Shown here in pieces: positions 55,741 to 64,000 of a DNA stretch of 64,000 nt. The notes under the pieces were generated by a model that saw only the letters and a list, made by a program, of their open reading frames with translations, made no database searches and was not told the origin of the DNA. The position numbers were made by a program, and so were the translations under genes. This DNA comes from Corythucha ciliata (lineage: Eukaryota > Arthropoda > Insecta > Hemiptera > Tingidae). The stretch is taken from positions 30,918,198 to 30,982,197 of the forward strand of contig CM075937.1 of assembly GCA_038030265.1 (NCBI GenBank), written 5' to 3'. Position 1 is the first letter of the stretch; each line of letters opens with the position of its first letter.

Positions 55741-58700
55741 GGGATTCTGGGGATCCTACCAGAAACGCCGAAATGGTCGTATGAGCACACCTCCTTTGAA
55801 TTGCCGTACTTTTGGCGATGGAGATGGCCGGCTATTAGTCCAATAACTGGTGTATTCCGTACCCAAGAGTTTCCAAGCCCCTTTTTGAGAATAGTTTGCT
55901 GGTTGTTGGACTATGTGGGTTGACATTTCTAGCCACACCCCGGCTGCTCACTCAGTTTGTTACGCCACGTTTGTTACATTGCTATCATAAACGAACGCGG
56001 CACCTTTATTTTGAGGTAATGAACTATCTCGACACAATCTAACGTCACATCAATTTTAACGAACAGTCGCTGTTAACTTGCTTTTAGGCTTCCCACTGTT
56101 GTGTCCTACTTTCCGTCGCAAGAGTCCTACGTTTTTCCTACTTTCTCGTTGCCATCAGGCGTCCTCGGAATCCTCTTTTACGTATTGTCACCCTAGCTTT
56201 ACCTCAATGACAGCCGTGACTTAGAGCTTTTTCTAAACTTTTAGCCGAAGGACCTACCCCACGACAATAACAGCCAAATAGCGCGATTTCTAAATTTCAT
56301 CCGCAAAGTTGCCTCCAAACTGGCGTTCATGTCCTATTTTAGCCGCATATGTGTCTCTTATCAACTAGATAGATTTTTCTCGATCTTAGTCACGAATTAG
56401 CCCTTTTTCTTAATTTTAGCCTTGAATTAGTGCATTTTATAAAATTTAAGCTGTACAAAAAAAGCTATGGCGGCTATTTCTATTGGGCATCTCGTCATTT
56501 TTCAATCCTCCAAGCTTTCAACTATTTGAAAACTTAACTCATAGATATATTCGCCGAACAATTGAATTGTCAACAACTGAAACAATTGAACCTGAAACAA
56601 TTGAATTGTCGGGATGGATCTCAATTTTGGGATCAGTAGAGGCAGATTTGGAGCCTAAGAAACAATCCAACTAGGCTATTATGAGGTTCGAGGAGGTGCA
56701 TAAAGAATCGCAAAATTGAGATCTTCTTCGTTTTGGTCGAGCTCGCATAATTATGTTTCATCCTTCTTCGCCTAATTTTTCGGTTTTTCATGCAGTAACA
56801 GGCACACCTGCAAACGGCTCAAGTCAGATCAAAATCAGACATCACCGATTTTCATAACAAATGACTTGATAAGTTTCATCTAAGCCCCTCTTCCAAGCCG
56901 CAGTCTCATTTATTTAAAAAGTAAGAATTATATTTTTTCAACTCCCCCCCCCCCGCCACGATGACCATTGGGACATCTATCGCGTGCCTATTTATCTCCC
57001 CTCGCCTCCTCCAACACCTTTTTTCTCGTTGCTTCTGTGCTTGACCCGCTAATTTTAGACATAAAAATCATCAAGATTTGTACGAACTCAAAACTCAACG
57101 AGTTCGTTTTAGGTGGAATGCAAGGCAATCCTTGCAATCTCTGTAGAGAGTTTTTCATTTTAAAAGGAGAGAAAAAAAAAAAAAAAAAAAAACAATGACG
57201 GTTTCCTATTGTTTCAGGCATGCAAGAGCTTTCCTCTTCTTTGTGAATAAAGCTCGTCGCGTATTGTGTACCACAGAGTAGTTCTCGAACTTTTTTTTTA
57301 TTGAGCTTTCAAGTTTAGAGAAGAGGAGTAGTAGAAATTAGTGAACTGTAACTCGAGGGAGGGCAGTAGGCCTCAATCAATAGTGCGGTAAAAGAGAAAA
57401 AGTTGAGCTTTTTTCTCATTCTGACAAAAGAAGTATGTAATACATTATTCACTGGTTTGGAGGTGGTATGAGGTAGAATAAATACAATGTTCTTATTTTA
57501 AAAGGCCTTGGCTGCAGTTTCAAAAAAATAGTTCAAAAGAAAGATGTTCGAACGTTTATATTCCAGGGTTTTCCTTGCGTTCAAAAAGCAAGGATTAAAT
57601 TGTTGACGTTGAAGACCCTCCCTTCCAGCAAAATAGTAATTTATCACATCTGCCTAACAAGCTAGGTGTTTTGATAGTGCTAAAATGGCCGACAAGACGG
57701 ATCCGTGGGGCTTTTATACGTACTACACCATGGGAGTGGGAAACTAAAACGGACAGGACCCCCACGGGAAATGATGAAAACTGCGTGGTTTAGGATGTAG
57801 GAGGGCGTAAGGGGATCGTTATATTAGGGACGTAATGCGGTTCGCAACCTGCATTATATGCCCCCTTCCCTTTCCATCTACAACCTTCACCATTCACGCA
57901 CACGAAGGCTGACTCTCACCCATATTCTCCACCAATACAATCTCGATAGGCCCCGTGGCGGCGGTTGGAAGTCTGATGCTCAGAGTTTTAGGGTAAAGAG
58001 GGCAGAGGAGAGGGAAAAGATTTGCATACAGCAGTTTACCGAGCAGACACTTGCTGGAGAATAACCCAGATTTTTTTTTAAACATCTCTTCCTCCTCACG
58101 GTAACTTACCGTACATGCCCAAGGTACTACAAATTTTATAATTTGTGAACGAAGCTAGCCAAGCATAGTAAAGGATTAGAAATTAAGATTAAAAAGGTTT
58201 TTCCTCGCCCGTGCCCTACAGCCATTCTCACTTTCCCAAGGATTTTCTCCTCTTCGCCCCTGGCCATATCATCCCTCATTCCTTTACCACCACTTTCACA
58301 CTCGTTTCCCGTTTTAACTTTGTTCTAAATTAAATCCCAGAGAGAAACTCAGACCTCTCCTGCGGACTCATTATCGAAGAGACTTCCCTTTTTCGCCCTT
58401 CTCAAACCCCGCCCTTATACACACCACCACACTTTACTTCACACCATCAACCTCTTTTCCTCTTCTATAGTTTGATCAGCAAGGCGGCCGTGGAGGGGCG
58501 TATAAAACTACTTTAGCGAAGAGATTTACTGCGATTCGCTTCGAGTAACACCTTCTTAGCCACATTCAAACCCTTACACCCAACCCCCATCACCATCTCA
58601 TCCTGTCGACGTCACTTTCCCTCGTTGCCTTTTGGCGGAAAGCCCGAAAAGGCTTCTAGATCGCTCTCTCTTCTACCCCTCGCTATACCCACTCACTCAT

Positions 58701-60180
58701 GGTCCTTCACGGATAATGAATTGGCGACTTTTCATTAAATGAATGGAAACGGCATTATGCCCAAGGTTCTCTCAATCTGATAGATCGTTCACCCAATTTC
58801 TAAGAAACTTACCAATGAATAAAAAACTTTAATTTTCGTATTTACTTATAAAATACGAAGTGACCGCTCCAGCAAAAAGTTTGTCTGTAACGAGCTCGTT
58901 AACAAAGTTCCGGTCCCCTCGTTCGGAGGAAACTCTGCCGTGGCGAGGCGGTGAAGTTTTTCATGTATCCTTTCCACCCTTACCACCAATCAGTTGAAAC
59001 GACGCATAACACATAAGTGTCGGTAACAGAATTTGGAAAAAAATGTATGAGTGGTTGAATAAATCTTAAGCCAGATTTCCATGACTTTCGAGTTAATTCC
59101 GTGTAACAAAAAGGAGTCAGGCACGCCCCCCCCCCCTACCGGCCTAATACTCATAGACAAAAACCAACTTGGAAAGGCAGCTGAATAATTACACCAGGTT
59201 TTAACCCTGTGGGTCCGGTGACAACGTAGCTAATGGTGGGAGGTTTGAGCGGGAAGTGAGAGAAGAGAAAATTCGTTCCTATAACAATTGCGTCGGGAAG
59301 AGTGAGTTGAGGGATTAATAAGAGACCGTAGATTTTCAACGAACAAAGCCCTTTTAAAACTGTTCAAAAAAGAAAGAGAAAGATAACCCCAAGATTTTTT
59401 TAAACGTAATTAAAAGGAGGGGTGGGAGGGAATGGAATTCCTTCTATTAAATTCCTTAGCTCTCCGCAGAAATTAGAGTCTCGTGACCCACAAATTTAGC
59501 GTTCCGCTTATCTTCCCACCTGCTACTCGCGATCTCGACAACATGCCATCACGATAACAAAAGAAGTAAAAAAAAAAAAAAAAAAATCTCACTTAAAATA
59601 TTTTAAGCTATACAAAGTATAGTTCAACAACGATTTGGTTGCCGAGCAAAGCATGGGCTACACGTGGTAGAGCTTGCGAATTGTCCATTACGTAGCGGCT
59701 CCATCATTGACGCTTGAGAAGGGTCCGAAAATCCCTTGCCATTGGTTGAAGAAGTACAGGGGCTTTGGATGGGGTCAAGGGGGACCCCATTTTTTGAGAC
59801 AGCCAATGGGATAAACATAGTGAGTTTTACGAGAAACAATGGCCCCGGGTGGGGTATGGCTATGTTTATCCTAATAGTGTGGCTGAATATTAGATTCAGC
59901 CAAGGAAAAGGTTATTCTGAAAGCTTGCTCACCGTTGAAATTGAGAAATAGTACTATTTCACAACGAGTGAGGAGATATTCACTTCCCATCGCTAGTTTT
60001 TCGCTCTCGATGGTACTCTCGAGAGCTTAACTCGCCAGTATAAACGGGCCAGAGAGTTTCGGGAAGGGCATCCTGGCATTATCAGAGAATTCAACTCTCA
60101 CGTGTAGTAGCACCATAATACATATAATTTTTTATAGTTGAGTTGGCCGAAACTAGTTCATCTTAGCTCCGTTAAGCGCG
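55741..60180. other. Gene-free stretch
   Basis: Contains B-type remnants at about 56376-56470 and 56270-56350, a CAATTGAA-rich 60 bp at 56560-56610, C and A runs (56945, 57171, 59124, 59569) and TATA-like strings. No ORF here shows a recognisable domain. Confidence 0.45.
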
Positions 60181-60600
60181 TTTTGGAATAGCCAATAGAG
60201 ACCATTTTAAAGATAAAATTTAGGAAAAACGCTAATGTGCTCTTCTTGGACAAAGTCCCCGACAAAAATTGAAGAAAAGCGCTAATTCATGGTAGCTAAA
60301 AGTGAAAAAAAAAAATTGAGGCTAAAATTGAGGAAAACGCTAATCCGGGACTACAGTTGAGAAAAACTACTAATTTTTAAGAAAAATGAAGTGAGAAATA
60401 GCGCTAATTCCCGGCTAAAATGGAGAAAAACTTCAATTCACAGCTGAAATTGAGAGAAAGCGCTAATTAGCGGTTAAAGTAATAAGTAAAAAAACCACTA
60501 ACTCGCGGCTAAAATTACGAAGACGTCAGTCACTAAGCGGCTTCTGAAGGTAGAGAACCTATACTACCAGGTGAGTTCACGGCCATATTGGGGTTGATAA
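60180..60600 (-). repeat. B-type degenerate array
   Basis: Ten or so monomers of GCTAAAATTGAGGAAAA and CGCTAATTCACGGCTAAAA, 30-40 bp apart. Ends shortly before the hAT-like MITE copy 2. Confidence 0.75.
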
Positions 60601-60619
60601 AATTATCATAAATTTAATT

Positions 60620-60806
60620 AAGGAACCTTTAAAGACGAGTAGACTCATTCGGCGCCATGTTCGTTCTTATCAGTTTAATAAGAATGGATGGGGGTGGTTT
60701 GTTGACATCTACAAAACATCAACAAAAGGTGGATTTTACAAGACTGATAATTGATAAGAGCGAACATGGCGTCTGTGATTTTACCTGTCTGATTATAGGT
60801 TCTCTA
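60620..60806 (+). mobile_element. hAT-like MITE, copy 2 (187 bp)
   Basis: Nearly identical to 18879-19066. The flanking 8-mers are ATTTAATT and ATATAATA, matching at 6 of 8, so the duplication has decayed or was imperfect. It sits inside or next to B-type repeats, which continue at 60950. Confidence 0.88.
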
Positions 60807-60944
60807 ATATAATAAAGCCTCTTGGGACACTCCATAGTTCTTCCAATTCCATGCACCCCCTCCTACCCACTGAATATCAACTTTATCTACCCCAAAATGC
60901 CGGATGGGCTCACTCGGTTGAATAGTTATCTTACTGAAGGTAAG

Positions 60945-61125
60945 TTCACGGCTAAAATTGATAAAAATCGCCAGTTCGTGGGTAGGTATTAAGTGAAGAA
61001 AAAACCCTAATTCACGGCTGAAAGCCATTAACAACAGCATATTCGCGAATAAAATTGGTAATTCGTGGCTAATATTGAGAAAAATCTCTAATTCATTAAT
61101 GAAATTTAGAAATAGTTTTAATTCG
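60945..61125 (-). repeat. B-type degenerate array, right part
   Basis: GGCTAAAATTGATAAAAATCG, CCTAATTCACGGCTGAAA and AATTCGTGGCTAATATTGAG units. It ends at the R1-like fragment, whose edge at about 61127 lies within monomer sequence. Confidence 0.7.
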
Positions 61126-61126
61126 A

Positions 61127-61440
61127 CACGACGACATGACCGGTGAGGATCAAGGTGGCCGCGTGCTCAGGTATGAACCACCTGGCCGCTGCCACCCGGA
61201 GCAGGAGGTCAGGAGGAGGCACCCCCGCCATGACCTATAGGGCGTACGCCATGGCTATCCGACATCCAGGATCCGAGAAACCTCCCGGCTGAGCCCCTCC
61301 AGGGAGATGGGCGAGACGACGACAGCGTGGTCGTTGACGTAGGCCACAGCCCCTACGCATTTCCCCTCGAGGAGCCGCATGAGACCCGCAAAAAGGAGGT
61401 AACATAGTGCAGCCGAGAGCACGGAACCCTGGGGACTCAC
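61127..61440 (-). pseudogene. R1-like LINE fragment with two internal deletions
   Basis: On the minus strand it reads SPQGSVLSAALCYLLFAGLM, then AVAYVNDHAVVVS (61326-61345) to SRILDVG, then skips to AMAY..VMAGVPPPDLLL, then skips again to ARWFIPEHAATLILTGH. The 11.8-13.3 kb element has the same blocks in the same order, separated by about 140 and 75 residues, so two stretches have been removed. The catalytic YVDD is YVND. In the reading direction, a (GA)n tract lies immediately upstream and B-type minisatellite downstream. Inactive. Confidence 0.82.
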
Positions 61441-61512
61441 TCATACTCTCGCTCTCTCTTACACACACTCTCTCTCTCTCTCTCACACTCTCTCTCTCTC
61501 TCTCTCTCTCTT
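61441..61512 (+). repeat. (CT)n/(CACT)n microsatellite
   Basis: CT-rich simple repeat with CACA interruptions, bordering the R1-like fragment. Confidence 0.9.
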
Positions 61513-61884
61513 ACTCTTTCTTTCTGTCTTTTGAGCACATTTTTGTGCAACATTATATGTATTCATGGAAGATATTAGTGACCTCGTGGTGGTCATGGGC
61601 ATTGTTAAGAGCGGGCATGGAAGGGGCCAGGCCCCCCCAAGAAGGGAAAAAGAAGAATGTTAATTTAGCTCTGTGACTAACGACCCCTGGAAGAGTCATT
61701 TTTCTTCCATGTTAGGCCCGCCGAAAATTGAAAAAACAGTTGAAAATGGATAGTCTTTTAACCGTTTTTTTGAGCTTGGGTGACCCACGTGAGGGCTCAA
61801 TTTGCGGCGGCCCTTAGCAACCACACAGTAGCTGATGCGCTTTATTGGGATGGTTCTGTCTCTCTTGGATTGCAGCAGAATATG
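61513..61884. other. Gene-free stretch
   Basis: No domain or repeat recognised. Confidence 0.4.
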
Positions 61885-62232
61885 ACTCAAATGAGCCAAA
61901 CCCGTAAAATTGATTTCTGAATGTGCCAGATTTACGAAATTTGGAATTTGAATGAGCCAAGTCCATAAAATTGTTTTTTTTTTTTTTTTCAATTAGTCAA
62001 GCCAGTGAAGTTGGTTATTTCAATGAGCCTACCCCCACGAAATTGCTTTTTGAATGGGTCAGCATTACGACACTTTGTATTTGACACACCGCAATCCGCG
62101 AAATTATTTTCAAGGATCGACCAGCCCCACGAAATTGTTTTCTTGTTGAACCGAGTTTTGAGGATCCGTGAGAGCCAATAATCCGCAAAATTTTGATTTT
62201 GAAATGGCCAAAGCCGCGAAATTTATTTCGCA
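61885..62232 (+). repeat. E-type minisatellite (inverted D-type)
   Basis: Monomers of GAATGAGCCAAACCCGTAAA followed by ATTGATTTCT. In reverse complement they resemble the D type at 1556-5470. About nine units, one with a 19-T run. Confidence 0.7.
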
Positions 62233-64000
62233 CGCACAACATAAGTGCAGCATGTGTGTGGGAGGAAGAGGGTGGGAGAGTGAGAGCCCCTTCATCATTA
62301 CGCCCATGGAGGTGGTATAATTATAATGTCAGGCGCACAGAATTACCCTTGTATTTATTATGCCACTGATCACTGTCGTTCATATATTTTTCTTTCGCTC
62401 ATTTTTCTGTCGTTGGATGGATATTTTGTCGCGCAAAGTATTTTTCTGTCGTCACACTCCTCACTCCTGTCGTGCTTCTTCCCTTTTCTGCCGTGCAATT
62501 AAATGCCACCCCGTATCTCAATGGTAAAGTGGGGAGGGGGGCTTTGGACGTCGTAGAATCAGTGCTGTTAGTGTCGACTGTATCTATTGAACGCCATCAA
62601 GATCACTGTTTTCGACCCACCCACTTTCGAGAAAAATGTTTGGTTCATGAAAGGGCTTCACGTGAAACTCTCTAACTTCCAACTTCAAACTGATCTGACC
62701 TATGAAAGAGGGGTAAGTGTCATACTGTTTGCCCTTAACCATAAACTGGTAAAATCATTCCTGAATACTACTTATTTAATTAAGGATTTAATGTACGGGG
62801 TACAATTATTCGCCTAGCACAAAAAAAAAAAAATATTATCTTCGTTTTCATGCGGCAATCTCCTGCTTAAGCCAACTTCAGAGACCCCTATAGAGAAATG
62901 GGTTGGTGTGAGAAGGGATTAGAGCTGGTTGTTTTCATTAATGGCCAGTTAAACTTCGTGGTCGTTTGACTTTGGCTGTAAATACCCTCCTCAACCAGTT
63001 CACCTCTCGTCGCAATCGATTCTCTTTTTCCAGATAACGAGCTGGTTTTCGCTTTTGAAAATTGCTCTTTAAGGATGCCGCATTCTTTCCCCCTGCCCTC
63101 GACACGAAATGAGGAGGAGGAGGAGGAGGAGGAGGAGGAACTTGACTTCAATAAAATGCAAAGAGTTTTTTTGCTTACAGACAATTGAGTTCCTTCATTT
63201 TAGCCGTCATTAAACCAGTTTACCTCTTATCCCTCCACCCTCCGCGCACCCATCAGGAGCTTAAAAATATTTGAAACCCTTGACCTCTCGAGTAGGGTAA
63301 GTTTTTAATATTAACAAAGTTAAAAAAGGGTTACTACTTCAAAGAGATTATGTGAGTGGATTAATTAACAAACTTTCCTTTTTTATGGAGTGGCCGTGAG
63401 GTGACGGGAGAGCGGATTACGACGGGACTCTCTCGTCAAAAATTAATTTCAGTGAAAATTATTTTTGCATCGCGCGGTTAAATTGACAGGTGAAATTTCT
63501 TTAAATGCCTGCCACCATCAACCCGATGGTTTTTTGTCTGTCTGCGTGTGATTTTTAACGTTCTGCGAAAAATTTGTGGAATACGTAATGTGTTTTCTCC
63601 TTTTGCTGGCTTTTAGCTTATAACGTTGCACTTTATTATTTACATCATGTTTGTTTGGAATCGCAATATTTTTGTTCAAATTGAACACTCTTGATTAATT
63701 ATAATTAGAACACGGAATTTATTCCGTGTTCTAATAATTAGTAACACTGAGACCTTATGCCTAATTTAAATGAGTGATGCCTTCAAAACTCCGCAACCTA
63801 CACCCAGAGAGTTTTACTAAAACGTCCAGCATAATCAAGTAAAGTGCAAAACAAACAAATAAATTATTTATTAAACGAAGTTCGAGTTTAAAAAATATTA
63901 AACCTTTGTTGAGTAAAGCTAAACGAGACTTGAAATATCCCTTCACTCGGGCTGTTTTTAAGTTTAATTAGAAAGGACGAATGGGTTATTAGATGGAGCG
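62233..64000. other. Gene-free stretch with a short (GGA)n
   Basis: Simple (GAG)n at about 63112-63139 and a poly(A) run at 62820. A 20-bp perfect palindrome lies near 63710-63731 (AACACGGAATTTATTCCGTGTT). No gene or TIR element is seen. Confidence 0.45.

Noticed and set aside
59736..59951. 71-codon ORF with a hydrophobic stretch (small membrane protein)
   Set aside because: No start context, splice signals or homology cue; a short inverted repeat (ATAAACATAG and CTATGTTTAT) suggests repeat origin instead.

Overview
This window reads as nuclear DNA of an arthropod, most likely an insect. It contains 5'-truncated non-LTR retrotransposons (one of R1/TRAS type, a group best known from arthropods), a Penelope-like and a Ty3/gypsy-like relic, many short terminal-inverted-repeat (TIR) elements, microsatellites, and no closely packed ORFs, operons or bacterial-type genes. 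No sequence search was possible, so the taxon is an inference. I find no complete conventional protein-coding gene. The only host-gene-like signal is a short three-exon pattern with splice sites and a poly(A) signal at 26.4-27.35 kb.

Layout. 1-5.5 kb: a minisatellite array interrupted by a ~0.5-kb TIR element, itself interrupted by a 2.7-kb LINE whose 5' half is inverted. 5.8-7.8 kb: degenerate ~30-bp repeats leading into a dispersed repeat. 11.7-13.9 kb: an R1-like LINE between two palindromic MITE pieces. 17-20.3 kb: a TIR element with a tRNA-derived piece, a hAT-like MITE with an 8-bp target duplication, and another MITE. 23.2-23.7 kb: a decayed Ty3/gypsy reverse transcriptase. 25.2 kb: a MITE. 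26.3-27.7 kb: the gene-like pattern, bracketed by inverted copies of a 14-mer. 28.0-29.6 kb: a CR1/jockey-type LINE in a CT microsatellite. 30.7-32.0 kb: a long degenerate repeat array. 37.5-39.8 kb: a GC-rich block with an ~85-bp tandem repeat, interrupted by a TA-flanked MITE and by the partner of the 17.4-kb element. 40.1-43.5 kb: two tandem units joined by ~42-base poly(A) tracts, one carrying a foldback element, then the LINE-free partner of the 2-5 kb TIR element. 47.1-47.9 kb: a foldback. 49.2 and 50.5 kb: MITEs. 53.0-55.7 kb: minisatellite, a Penelope-like relic and a direct repeat. 60.6 kb: the second hAT-like MITE. 61.1-61.5 kb: an R1-like fragment with two internal deletions. 61.9-62.2 kb: another minisatellite.

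These sequences do not form a pathway. The window is a record of layered insertions in which several elements can be dated relative to one another, because an uninterrupted copy of the target lies in the same window. The main unexplained feature is a superfamily of degenerate ~28-36-bp monomers, many sharing an AATTTCG-like core. They recur in at least twelve places and serve as targets for other elements.
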